In this document: one piece after another, positions 1-6,743 of the stretch
Numbering within the stretch: position 1 is the first letter of the stretch
Layout of the letters: each line of letters starts with the position of its first letter
Source of the DNA: Caldilineaceae bacterium
GTDB lineage: Bacteria > Chloroflexota > Anaerolineae > Caldilineales > Caldilineaceae
Reading direction: 5' to 3'
DNA length: 8,005 bases
Assembly: GCA_020634815.1 (NCBI GenBank)
Contig: JACKBA010000064.1
Coordinates: 1-8,005, forward strand
Notes under the pieces: generated by a model
What the model saw: only the letters and a program-made list of their open reading frames with translations
The model's database searches: none
Told to the model about the DNA's origin: nothing
Program-made: the position numbers and the translations under genes

Positions 1-332
1 TGCTGCGGATACGCGCTTATGGTGCGCCAGCCTCAAACGTGAGGTTACTGTCCGCTCTTGACTTTGACGTGACCTATAGTGTGACCGATCTGTCAGGGCT
101 CGAAGTACTGCTCCGACAGGGAGTCTGTGTCATCTTGTTCGTGCGAACTGGCGAACTGCCTTACTGGGCCTATAGCACCGACCATGCACTGCTCTGTGTC
201 GGGTGCGACGAACAATGCTTCTATGTTCAGGATCCACACCTGAATGATGGGCCTATAAAAGTATCCCGCGGCGACCTGGAACTTGCGTGGCTCGAACATG
301 ATTATCGATACGCGACGGTCAAACCCAGATGA
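1..332 (+). CDS. C39-like cysteine peptidase-fold protein, C-terminal part (5' truncated)
   Basis: The reading frame is open to the left edge, so the gene starts upstream; the GTG at 39 is probably an internal codon. The visible part reads as the second half of a papain-like C39/C39_2 domain. A strand-rich stretch with LLRQGVCVILFV is followed by DHALLCVGCDEQCFYVQDP, where His (183-185) and Asp (231-233) fit the His and Asp of the catalytic triad. A tail ending EHDYRYATVKPR follows. The catalytic Cys would lie upstream and cannot be checked, so activity is unknown. In this family such domains cleave double-glycine leaders or act as stand-alone proteases; no transporter domain follows here because the protein stops at 332. 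Base composition is lower in GC than in the genes to the right. The family call is from motif resemblance only. Confidence 0.62.
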   Translation, partial: LRIRAYGAPASNVRLLSALDFDVTYSVTDLSGLEVLLRQGVCVILFVRTGELPYWAYSTDHALLCVGCDEQCFYVQDPHLNDGPIKVSRGDLELAWLEHDYRYATVKPR

Positions 333-385
333 AGTAGAGAATAGAGGCTCTCGGTAGCGGTCAGTGATCGTGCCGGCGACACAAT

Positions 386-398
386 CTTGAACTTCAAG
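386..398. promoter_or_regulatory. 13-bp palindrome CTTGAACTTCAAG before the ketosamine-kinase gene
   Basis: CTTGAA and TTCAAG form a perfect 6-bp inverted repeat around a single C, ending 15 bp before the likely ATG at 414. The size and position suit an operator for a dimeric repressor, but no regulator gene is next to it, and a short palindrome can arise by chance. Confidence 0.25.
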
Positions 399-413
399 CG
401 ACCGAAAAGTGCT

Positions 414-1298
414 ATGAGCATTTCTGAGGTAGACTTGCGAATCGTTGAGGCGCGTGTGTCGGCGTACCTGGGACGGGGCTGGCAAGCGGACACGATCGAC
501 AACAAGACCAACGCCGCCTCGCACCCCGCCGCGGTCCTGTCCGATGGCGAGTTTGCCGTCTTTGTGAAGGTAGGTGAAGGCCCACTGGCAGCGGATCGCT
601 TTCGCCAGGAAGCGCACGGGCTGCACTTGCTCAGCGAGCAAGCCGGTGTGCTGACGCCGGAAATACTTGGCATCGTCGAAACTGAGGGCGGCGCCGCGTT
701 GCTCCTGGAGGGCGTCCGGGAGATTGCGCGCGACGACGCACACTACCGGCAAATGGGGCGGGCGCTGGCGCAAGTGCACAGCACCAAAGGTGTGCGCTTT
801 GGGCTGGACTCACACTGCTACTGGGGCGACCTCTACCAGGACAACACGCCGGCCGCCGACTGGCCAACCTTCTTCTGGGAACGCCGCCTGGCGCCGCGGC
901 TCAAGGCAGCGCTCGACTCAGGTAACCTGCCGGCCAGGTTTGTGGGCGAGATCGAACAGCTCGGCGCACGACTGCCCGCGTTGTGCGGGCCGGCCGTTGC
1001 GCCCGCCCTGCTCCACGGCGACGCACACAAGAACAACTGCCTGGCCACGCCCCGCGGCCCGCTCTTCATCGACCCGTCCGTCTACTACGGTCACCCTGAA
1101 ATGGACCTGTCCTACGTCGACTTCTTTGAGCCGGTGCCCGACGAAGTCTTCGCCGGCTATGCCGAGATTGCGCCGCTTGATCCTGGTTTCTGGGAGAGAC
1201 GCGAGCTGTGGCGACTGCCGGCCCTGCTTGCCATGGTCGAATTCATCGGGGCGGAGTATTTGGACAAACTCGACGCTGCCGTGCGACACTACCACTGA
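414..1298 (+). CDS. Fructosamine/ketosamine-3-kinase family protein
   Basis: This 294-residue protein matches the fructosamine kinase family (about 290 residues; aminoglycoside-phosphotransferase-like fold). Members phosphorylate the sugar of ketosamines formed by protein or amine glycation, using ATP in the cytoplasm. Numbering from ATG 414: FVKV with the putative ATP-binding Lys52; FRQEAHGL with Glu66; a family-like DWPTFFWERRLAPRL around Trp150; the catalytic loop HGDAHKNN at 201-208, with Asp203 as the expected base; and IDPSVYYGHPEMDLSYV, with metal-binding Asp220. A TTG at 387 would add nine residues, but the family-like N-terminus fits ATG 414 better; neither start has a clear Shine-Dalgarno sequence. 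The HAD phosphatase-like gene begins 54 bp downstream. Family assignment is strong. The substrate is inferred and could be another amine-linked sugar or a small molecule. Confidence 0.9.
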   Translation: MSISEVDLRIVEARVSAYLGRGWQADTIDNKTNAASHPAAVLSDGEFAVFVKVGEGPLAADRFRQEAHGLHLLSEQAGVLTPEILGIVETEGGAALLLEGVREIARDDAHYRQMGRALAQVHSTKGVRFGLDSHCYWGDLYQDNTPAADWPTFFWERRLAPRLKAALDSGNLPARFVGEIEQLGARLPALCGPAVAPALLHGDAHKNNCLATPRGPLFIDPSVYYGHPEMDLSYVDFFEPVPDEVFAGYAEIAPLDPGFWERRELWRLPALLAMVEFIGAEYLDKLDAAVRHYH

Positions 1299-1309
1299 CA
1301 GTCAATTCG

Positions 1310-1332
1310 CCGATGTTTACTTCACGCATCGG
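1310..1332 (+). other. Weak hairpin between the kinase and HAD genes
   Basis: CCGATG (1310-1315) pairs with CATCGG (1327-1332) across an 11-nt loop. There is no following T run, so it is a poor candidate terminator. It may be chance or a minor processing site. Confidence 0.15.
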
Positions 1333-1352
1333 GCCAGCGCTTCGGATCTTCC

Positions 1353-2015
1353 ATGACAAACACCCTTGCCTGTGACGCCATCCTCTTCGACCTGGACGGC
1401 GTGTTGATCGACTCATCCGCCTGCATCACGCGCAACTGGGCGGCGTGGGCGGCGCCGCACGGCATCGACGTGGCCGCCATCATGGCGGTCGCACACGGCG
1501 TCCGCTCCATCGAGACGATCCGGGAGGTGGCGCCGCATCTCGACGCCGAGGCCGAAGCGGCGCGGCTCCTGGCACTCGAGGTGGCGGACACTGACGGCGT
1601 CATCGCCATGCCCGGCGCGCATAGCCTGCTGGCAAGCCTGCCGGACGGCGCCTGGACGATCGTCACCTCCGGCAACCGGGAGCTGGCCGCGGCGCGGCTG
1701 GCGGCCGTCGGGCTGCCCGTTCCCGCGCAGATGGTCACGGCAGACGACGTCACGCAGGGCAAGCCGGCGCCGGAGCCCTACCTGCTCGGCGCGCGGCGGC
1801 TGGGCGTGACGACCGATCGCTGCCTGGTCGTCGAAGACGCGCCGGCCGGCATCCAGGCCGGGCGCAGCGCCGGCATTCGTGTGCTCGGCGTGGCATCGAC
1901 GCACGCGCCCGAGGATCTGCTGACAAACGGCGTCACGGCGGTTGCCAATCGGCTGGCCGACATTGCCGTTGGAGATGCAGGTAGCGGGTATCGACTGACC
2001 ATACAATTCGCCTGA
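1353..2015 (+). CDS. HAD-superfamily hydrolase, sugar-phosphatase/beta-phosphoglucomutase-like
   Basis: This 220-residue protein has all four HAD motifs in order. FDLDG carries nucleophile Asp13 and acid/base Asp15; VTSG carries Thr105/Ser106; Lys137 lies in GKPAP; and EDAPAG carries the Mg-binding Glu161/Asp162. A small helical cap fills roughly residues 20-85. Such proteins dephosphorylate or isomerise sugar phosphates in the cytoplasm. The segment MPGAHSLLASLPDGAWTIVTSG resembles sugar or polyol phosphatases, such as E. coli YfbT or yeast glycerol-3-phosphatases, more than true beta-phosphoglucomutases. No clear ribosome-binding site precedes ATG 1353, but the FDLDG position fits this start. 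The position between a ketosamine kinase and a VOC gene suggests, without proving, that it acts on a phosphorylated sugar from that pathway. Confidence 0.9.
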   Translation: MTNTLACDAILFDLDGVLIDSSACITRNWAAWAAPHGIDVAAIMAVAHGVRSIETIREVAPHLDAEAEAARLLALEVADTDGVIAMPGAHSLLASLPDGAWTIVTSGNRELAAARLAAVGLPVPAQMVTADDVTQGKPAPEPYLLGARRLGVTTDRCLVVEDAPAGIQAGRSAGIRVLGVASTHAPEDLLTNGVTAVANRLADIAVGDAGSGYRLTIQFA

Positions 2016-2025
2016 CCGTCATTCC

Positions 2026-2030
2026 AGGAG
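2026..2030 (+). promoter_or_regulatory. Shine-Dalgarno AGGAG of the VOC gene
   Basis: AGGAG lies 10 nt before ATG 2041 and supports that start. The surrounding ATTCCAGGAG (2021-2030) recurs exactly at 2559-2568 before the possible small ORF at 2580. Confidence 0.7.
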
Positions 2031-2040
2031 ACTCTCACCC

Positions 2041-2478
<438 letters not shown>

Positions 2479-2516
2479 CCCAACGTCGGCGCGGCGTAGA
2501 CCGCGCCAAACCGCAC

Positions 2517-2552
2517 AGGGCGCGCAGCAAACCATCTACGACTGCGCGCCCT
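2517..2552 (+). terminator. Strong hairpin after the VOC gene, terminator-like but without a T run
   Basis: AGGGCGCGCAG (2517-2527) pairs perfectly with CTGCGCGCCCT (2542-2551 plus T2552) across a 14-nt loop. This is the strongest simple stem in the 223-bp gap and starts 38 bp after the VOC stop. The following CGCCCC has no T tract, so termination might need Rho, or the hairpin may protect the 3' end. The rest of the gap holds a possible 24-codon ORF and a weak promoter. Confidence 0.4.
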
Positions 2553-2572
2553 CGCCCCATTCCAGGAGAAAG

Positions 2573-2589
2573 TCCCGGCATGGCCGGGA
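2573..2589 (+). other. Perfect 7-bp hairpin with ATG as its loop
   Basis: TCCCGGC (2573-2579) pairs with GCCGGGA (2583-2589), and the 3-nt loop is exactly ATG. It directly overlaps the start of the possible small ORF at 2580. No T run follows. Confidence 0.35.
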
Positions 2590-2654
2590 ACCCATCCCGC
2601 TCCTCTCCCAGCAGATTCCCGGTCAAAATAGGCTTCGGCCTCATGACGGCGTGA
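2580..2654 (+). CDS. Possible 24-residue small ORF (very uncertain)
   Basis: ATG 2580 opens a 24-codon frame (MAGNPSRSSPSRFPVKIGF...) ending at TGA 2652-2654, 47 bp before the cytochrome gene. AGGAG (2564-2568) lies 11 nt upstream, within ATTCCAGGAG, which is identical to the sequence ahead of the VOC gene. The start codon sits in the loop of a stable hairpin, which could control or block translation. The peptide has no recognised motif. It could equally be chance plus an unrelated hairpin. Confidence 0.18.
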   Translation: MAGNPSRSSPSRFPVKIGFGLMTA

Positions 2655-2672
2655 TGCGCCGCACGCTACCAT
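2643..2672 (+). promoter_or_regulatory. Weak sigma-70-type promoter candidate for the cytochrome gene
   Basis: ATGACG (2643-2648; 4/6 to TTGACA) and TACCAT (2667-2672; 4/6 to TATAAT) are 18 bp apart. A start near 2680 would leave a short leader carrying the strong Shine-Dalgarno sequence. The match is weak. Confidence 0.22.
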
Positions 2673-2690
2673 AGGGTCATCCAAGAACTG

Positions 2691-2698
2691 GGAGGTGA
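2691..2698 (+). promoter_or_regulatory. Near-complete Shine-Dalgarno GGAGGTGA of the cytochrome gene
   Basis: GGAGGTGA is an extended match to the 16S rRNA 3' end, with GGAGG 6 nt before ATG 2702. It fixes this start and predicts efficient translation. It is the best ribosome-binding site in the window. Confidence 0.85.
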
Positions 2699-2701
2699 CC
2701 T

Positions 2702-3601
2702 ATGCGACAGGTGTTGAAGTGGCTCGGCATTGGGCTGGGAATTCTCGTCGGCGTGCTCGTCGTTGCCGTGGCGAGCGCCGTACTGCGAGGCAATAGCAAG
2801 CTCGACCAACGTTATACGATCGAGCCGGAAGCCGTGAACATTCCGGCGGACGCCACGTCCATCGAACGCGGGCAGTATCTCGCGGCGGTCAGTTGCGCCG
2901 GCTGTCATGGCGATGACCTGGGCGGCGCGCCCTTCTTCCAGGACCCGGCGATGGGCAGCATCCCCGCACCGAATCTGACGACCGGCGTAGGCGGCGCGGC
3001 GTCGACCTACAGCGACGCCGACTTCGTGCGCTCGATCCGTCATGGCGTCGGGCCGGATGGGAAAGCGCTGGCCATCATGCCGGCGCAGGCCTTCTGGCAC
3101 TACAGCGACGAAGATCTTGGCGCCATCATCGCGTGGCTGCGCAACGCGCCGCCCGTCGCCAACGATCCCGGCGAGCGGTCGATCAACCTGCTGCCGCGCC
3201 TGCTCATCGGCATCGACGCCATGAAGATTCTGGCCGCCGAGAGCATCGACCACATGGCTGCGCGTCCAACACCCGCGACGCGGCAGGTCGACGCCGGCTA
3301 CGGCGAGTATCTCGTCAACACCAATGACTGCCGCCAATGTCACGGCGCGCTGCTGACCGGCGGGCAATCGTCTGAACCGGGCGCGCCCCCCGGGCCAGGC
3401 CTCCTCGGCGAGGGCGGCGCAGCCGCGTGGACGGCGGCGGAGTTCGTCACCGCCATGCGCGACGGCGTCACGCCGGATGGACGACCGCTCGATGCCAGGT
3501 TCATGCCGTGGGAGGATTACGGGCGAATGACCGACGACGATCTGACGGCGCTCCATCTCTATCTCCAGTCGCTGCCGGCGACGGGTGATACGTCGCAATG
3601 A
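2702..3601 (+). CDS. Membrane-anchored diheme cytochrome c
   Basis: This 299-residue protein has an N-terminal hydrophobic helix at about residues 7-28, preceded by positive charges. It is an uncleaved anchor or signal placing the rest outside the cytoplasmic membrane. Two class I cytochrome c domains follow. Heme-binding CAGCH lies at 65-69 and CRQCH at 210-214. Likely axial methionines are Met126 (IMPAQAFWHYSDEDL) and Met268 (FMPWEDYGRMTDDDL), each followed by the DEDL/DDDL-type C-terminal helix. The repeated GVGPDG/GVTPDG motifs suggest duplication of one domain. Such proteins carry electrons between a dehydrogenase and a terminal acceptor. No dehydrogenase or oxidase is nearby, so the partner is unknown. 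It resembles cytochrome subunits of membrane alcohol/aldehyde dehydrogenases and stand-alone diheme cytochromes. Confidence 0.92.
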   Translation: MRQVLKWLGIGLGILVGVLVVAVASAVLRGNSKLDQRYTIEPEAVNIPADATSIERGQYLAAVSCAGCHGDDLGGAPFFQDPAMGSIPAPNLTTGVGGAASTYSDADFVRSIRHGVGPDGKALAIMPAQAFWHYSDEDLGAIIAWLRNAPPVANDPGERSINLLPRLLIGIDAMKILAAESIDHMAARPTPATRQVDAGYGEYLVNTNDCRQCHGALLTGGQSSEPGAPPGPGLLGEGGAAAWTAAEFVTAMRDGVTPDGRPLDARFMPWEDYGRMTDDDLTALHLYLQSLPATGDTSQ

Positions 3602-3622
3602 CGCCGGTTGGGAAGCGATTGA

Positions 3623-3632
3623 TCACATGTGA
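3623..3632. promoter_or_regulatory. Palindrome TCACATGTGA in the cytochrome-NmrA gap
   Basis: This perfect 10-bp self-complementary sequence lies 18 bp before the NmrA ATG, in a 49-bp gap. It could be a regulator half-site pair. No convincing -10/-35 pair accompanies it. Confidence 0.25.
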
Positions 3633-3636
3633 AAGG

Positions 3637-3647
3637 GTTAGAGTAAC
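3637..3647. promoter_or_regulatory. Inverted repeat GTTA-GAG-TAAC just before the NmrA start
   Basis: Perfect 4-bp arms flank a 3-bp centre, three bases before ATG 3651. Binding here would block ribosome or polymerase access, but the arms are short enough to be chance. Confidence 0.2.
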
Positions 3648-3650
3648 GAG

Positions 3651-4547
3651 ATGAATGACATGAAGCGTAGCGCTCTGGTCTTCGGGGCGACGGGCAACGT
3701 CGGCGGCGCCGCCGCACGCGAGCTGTTGCGCCGCGGCTGGCACGTGCGTGCGGTGACGCGCAGCCCGCAGGGTGAAATGGCCAGGAGCCTGGCCGCACAA
3801 GGCGCCGAGATCGTCCAGGCGGACATGGATGACCGGGCATCCCTGGAAGCGGCCTTCGCCGGGATGGAACGGGTCTTTAGCGTGCAGAACTGGATGACCG
3901 GCGGCGTCGACGGCGAGGTGCGCCAGGGCAAGCTGGTGGCTGACGTCGCGCAGGCAGCCAGCGTGAAACACCTGGTGTACGGATCGGCCGGTATCGGCGT
4001 TGCTGGAACAGGTATTCCACACTTCGACAGCAAAGTCATCGTCGAGGCGTACATGCGTGACATGGGCCTGCCGGTCACAGTCGTGCGCCCCGGCCCGTTC
4101 ATGGAATTGATGACCGACAAGGCCTTCTATCCTGCGCTGGCCGCATGGGGTGCCATGCCCAAGGTCGTGGGCTGGGAACTGCCCGTCCCCTGGGTGGCGG
4201 TGCAGGACATCGGCGTAGCGATCGCCAACATCTTCGAGCGCCCGGACGAGTGGATCGGGCGCACCATCAACTTCTATGGCGACGTCCAGAGCCTGGCCGA
4301 TTGCCGCAGCGCCTTTGCCCAGGGCACGGGCAAGAAGCCGCGCGGCATCCCGCTGCCGCTGGCGCTTTTCCAGAAAATGGCGGGCCCGGAGATGGTGCAG
4401 ATGTGGCGCTGGATGGTGGACTGGAGCGGCAATGGCGGCCCCGCGCAGCTTGACGCGGACCTGGCCGCATCGCAGGCGCTGCACCCCGACACGCTGACCG
4501 TAGAACAGTGGGTGCTGGCGCGGAGAAACGGGCACGGCGCGCCATGA
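3651..4547 (+). CDS. NmrA-family NAD(P)-binding protein (atypical SDR)
   Basis: This 298-residue protein has a Rossmann-fold N-terminus: a beta strand, then GATGNVG at 12-18, which binds the dinucleotide. VRAVTRSP follows, with Arg37 at the end of strand 2, a position often favouring NADP(H). QADMDDRASLEAAFAGMERVF is the usual NmrA/SDR 'D(x)DD..SL..A..G.D.V' stretch. VKHLVYGSAGIG and HFDSK (Lys128) follow, then VTVVRPGPFMEL, which is typical of NmrA and azoreductase-like atypical SDRs. The catalytic Tyr-x3-Lys is not obvious, so it may be a redox sensor or a quinone/azo/flavin-type reductase. The start is ATG 3651 or ATG 3660 (nine bases later); the Shine-Dalgarno is weak for both. It begins 49 bp after the cytochrome gene and may be co-transcribed with it. 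Confidence 0.88.
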   Translation: MNDMKRSALVFGATGNVGGAAARELLRRGWHVRAVTRSPQGEMARSLAAQGAEIVQADMDDRASLEAAFAGMERVFSVQNWMTGGVDGEVRQGKLVADVAQAASVKHLVYGSAGIGVAGTGIPHFDSKVIVEAYMRDMGLPVTVVRPGPFMELMTDKAFYPALAAWGAMPKVVGWELPVPWVAVQDIGVAIANIFERPDEWIGRTINFYGDVQSLADCRSAFAQGTGKKPRGIPLPLALFQKMAGPEMVQMWRWMVDWSGNGGPAQLDADLAASQALHPDTLTVEQWVLARRNGHGAP

Positions 4548-4558
4548 CGGCGCGCTTT
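4537..4558 (+). terminator. Terminator-like hairpin over the NmrA stop codon
   Basis: GCGCGCC (4537-4543) pairs with GGCGCGC (4549-4555) across the loop ATGAC, followed by TTT. The TGA stop (4545-4547) is inside the loop. The all-GC stem suits a terminator in a GC-rich genome, but the T run is only three bases, so the call is moderate at best. Confidence 0.35.
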
Positions 4559-4632
4559 GCCCTCTGCGACGCGTTTGCCGGCGCAGTCGCGGCCGTTACC
4601 TTTGCCATCATTCACGACGGACAAGCAACGGT

Positions 4633-4661
4633 TTGACACAGTGCTCATTCTTCGTTACAAA
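4633..4661 (+). promoter_or_regulatory. Sigma-70-type promoter of the kinase-cupin-regulator operon
   Basis: An exact TTGACA (4633-4638) is followed after 17 bp by TACAAA (4656-4661; 4/6 to TATAAT). The expected transcription start, about 7-10 bp after the -10 box, falls at about 4668-4671, on or next to the ATG at 4671. That leaves almost no 5' leader and agrees with the lack of a Shine-Dalgarno sequence. It also excludes the TTG at 4557 as the start from this promoter. Confidence 0.65.
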
Positions 4662-4670
4662 AGCGCTGCC

Positions 4671-6743
4671 ATGATCGAGCAATCCTGGAACAACCGCGAA
4701 TCTGGTCCATCGTCAGGGGCCGGCGCCGCGCCAGCACCACCCCGTCCCGACACCGGGCGCTGGCTGCGTCCCGTACAGGCCGCCTGGCTGATGCTGGTGT
4801 TGACCGTCGCCGCGCTGTGGCTCTGGTCGGTGCGCATCTGGGCCTCCGGCGACTCTTATTTCGGCAATAGCGCGCTGGATGTACCCTACGGCATCGTGAT
4901 GCCCACCGGCTACTTCGTCGTTGCCGTGCTCCTGGTCGTGCGCAAGCCGAACGACCCGATGGCTATTCTCACATCACTCATGCTGATCTTTCTGGGGCCC
5001 TATCTGCTCACCGGGGTCAACGTCACTGTCAGCGGCCAACCCGGCTGGGAAATGGCGTCGCGCCTGCTGCTGAGCGTGGGCGGCATCCTCTTTTTCCTGT
5101 TTTTGCTCATGTTTCCGTCCGGGCACTTCATCAGCCGGTGGATGCGCTGGCCGGCGCTGTTGCTGAGCGGCGCCTATGCCCTGGGTACGCTCCTGTCGCC
5201 GGAAGTCTACGGCAGCTTTTCCGCAGCGTTCATCCCTGCAACGTTGCTGGCGGGGCTCGGCGTACAAGCATACCGTTACCTGCGGCTCTCCTCGCCCGTG
5301 CAGCGGCAGCAGACCAAATGGGTCGTGGTGGGCGCCGTGGGTCCGATCATCGTCGTGCTGTACTGGCTTCTATTTCTCGAACCGGGCCTCTACGCACCGC
5401 CGGCCGACGCGCTTCTCTTCTATGCCCATCAGAGCGTACTGGCGGCTTTGGGCCTCATGCTCCCGGTGGCGCTGGCCTTTTCCATCCTACGCTACCGGCT
5501 GTGGGAGATCGACCTGATCATCAATCGCACGCTGGTCTATGGCGTGCTGACCGCCGTGATTGTCGCCCTCTATGCTGCCGTGGTCGGCGGCATGGCGGCG
5601 CTATTTCAAACCCAGGCCGACTGGCTGGTCGCGTTCATTGCCACAGCCCTGGCGGCGCTGCTCTTCCAGCCGCTGCGCGATCGTTTGCAGAGCGCGGTCA
5701 ATCGCCTGTTGTACGGTCGCCGCGACGAGCCATTCGAGGTGCTGGCCCACCTGGGGCAGCGGCTGGAGGGGACGCTGGCGCCGGAGTTGGTGCTTCCAAC
5801 GATTGCCGAGACCATCGCCCAGACGCTGAAGCTGCCCTACGTCGCAATTGCCATGCAGCAAGGCGATGCGTTGCAGACCGCCGAGACCTACGGCCGCTGC
5901 ACGACCACGCCCCAGGCCTTTGCACTCTCCTACCAGGGCGCGGTCATCGGCCAGTTGTTGGTAGCGACGCGCGCCGCCGACGAGGCCTTTACCGCGCAAG
6001 AGGAACGCCTATTGCAGAACATCGCCCGGCAGGCCGGCACCGCGGTACACGCCCTCCAGCTTACCGGCGACCTGCAAAACGCTCGCCAGCAGGTCGTCAC
6101 CAGCCGCGAGGAAGAGCGCCGCCGCCTGCGCCGCGACCTGCACGACGGGCTGGGGCCGTCCCTGGCCGCCCAACTGCTCAAGATCGGCTCGGCGCGTGCG
6201 CTGCTGACCAGCCGGCCCGAGATGACGGAGCGGCTGCTGGCAGAGATGGAGACCGATACCGAGAATATCCTGGCGGAGGTGCGCCGCATCGTCTACGACC
6301 TGCGACCGCCGGCGCTGGACCAGTGGGGCCTTGTCGGTGCGCTGCGCGCCTACGCCGAGACGTGCGAGAGCTGTGCGCTGGCCGTGCAGGTCGAGGCGCC
6401 TGCCGAACTGCCTTCGCTACCCGCCGCCGCGGAGGTCGCAGCCTACCACATCGGCCGCGAGGCATTGACCAACGTGATGCGCCACGCCGAAGCCAGCCAT
6501 TGCACGCTGCGGCTATGGGTAGAAGGGGGCGAGAGCGGCCGCCTACATCTTACCGTGCGCGACGACGGCAGAGGCCTGCCTGCTCGCATCCGCGCCGGCG
6601 TGGGGCTCTCCGCCATGCGCGAACGCGCCGCCGAACTGGGCGGGTCGCTGCGCATTGCCGGCGCGCCGTCGAATGGGACGCAGGTGACAGCCGTGCTGCC
6701 GCTCGGCGCTGGTGCGGAGACACAAGCCAACCATGTCCGGTGA
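4671..6743 (+). CDS. Membrane sensor histidine kinase, NarL/DesK-like (HisKA_3) type
   Basis: This 690-residue protein starts with a Pro/Ala/Gly-rich cytoplasmic tail (1-34). About nine or ten hydrophobic segments follow between residues 36 and 335, with short loops and no sizeable external domain. After RYRLWEIDLIINRTLVYG (274-291) and the last helices comes a GAF-like region (about 355-462), then the kinase core. The dimerisation/phosphoacceptor helix has RRDLHDGLG with His491. The ATPase domain has an N box with Asn601 (REALTNVMRHAE), a G1 box DDGRG (631-635) and a G2 box GVGL (643-646). All key residues are present, so it should autophosphorylate and pass phosphate to the regulator encoded two genes downstream. 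The signal is unknown and may be sensed in the membrane or by the GAF domain. The stop overlaps the cupin start. Confidence 0.94.
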   Translation: MIEQSWNNRESGPSSGAGAAPAPPRPDTGRWLRPVQAAWLMLVLTVAALWLWSVRIWASGDSYFGNSALDVPYGIVMPTGYFVVAVLLVVRKPNDPMAILTSLMLIFLGPYLLTGVNVTVSGQPGWEMASRLLLSVGGILFFLFLLMFPSGHFISRWMRWPALLLSGAYALGTLLSPEVYGSFSAAFIPATLLAGLGVQAYRYLRLSSPVQRQQTKWVVVGAVGPIIVVLYWLLFLEPGLYAPPADALLFYAHQSVLAALGLMLPVALAFSILRYRLWEIDLIINRTLVYGVLTAVIVALYAAVVGGMAALFQTQADWLVAFIATALAALLFQPLRDRLQSAVNRLLYGRRDEPFEVLAHLGQRLEGTLAPELVLPTIAETIAQTLKLPYVAIAMQQGDALQTAETYGRCTTTPQAFALSYQGAVIGQLLVATRAADEAFTAQEERLLQNIARQAGTAVHALQLTGDLQNARQQVVTSREEERRRLRRDLHDGLGPSLAAQLLKIGSARALLTSRPEMTERLLAEMETDTENILAEVRRIVYDLRPPALDQWGLVGALRAYAETCESCALAVQVEAPAELPSLPAAAEVAAYHIGREALTNVMRHAEASHCTLRLWVEGGESGRLHLTVRDDGRGLPARIRAGVGLSAMRERAAELGGSLRIAGAPSNGTQVTAVLPLGAGAETQANHVR

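Noticed and set aside
93..779. 228-codon open frame on the - strand across the peptidase fragment and ketosamine kinase
   Set aside because: It crosses an intergenic region and two supported genes and shows no protein family features.
2002..2007. TACAAT, a 5/6 match to a -10 box at the end of the HAD gene
   Set aside because: No -35-like sequence lies 16-18 bp upstream and no extended -10 TGn is present, so an internal promoter for the VOC gene is not supported.
2666..3598. 310-codon open frame on the - strand opposite the cytochrome gene
   Set aside because: It mirrors the cytochrome gene, is Arg-rich and has no motifs, whereas the + strand shows two heme motifs and a near-perfect ribosome-binding site.
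3501..4535. 344-codon open frame on the - strand opposite the cytochrome end and NmrA gene
   Set aside because: No recognisable domain, His/Arg/Ala-rich composition, and it is antisense to a well-supported gene.
4557..4670. In-frame TTG start adding 38 residues to the kinase
   Set aside because: The added stretch is low in family character and contains the -35 and -10 boxes, so a message from that promoter could not include it.
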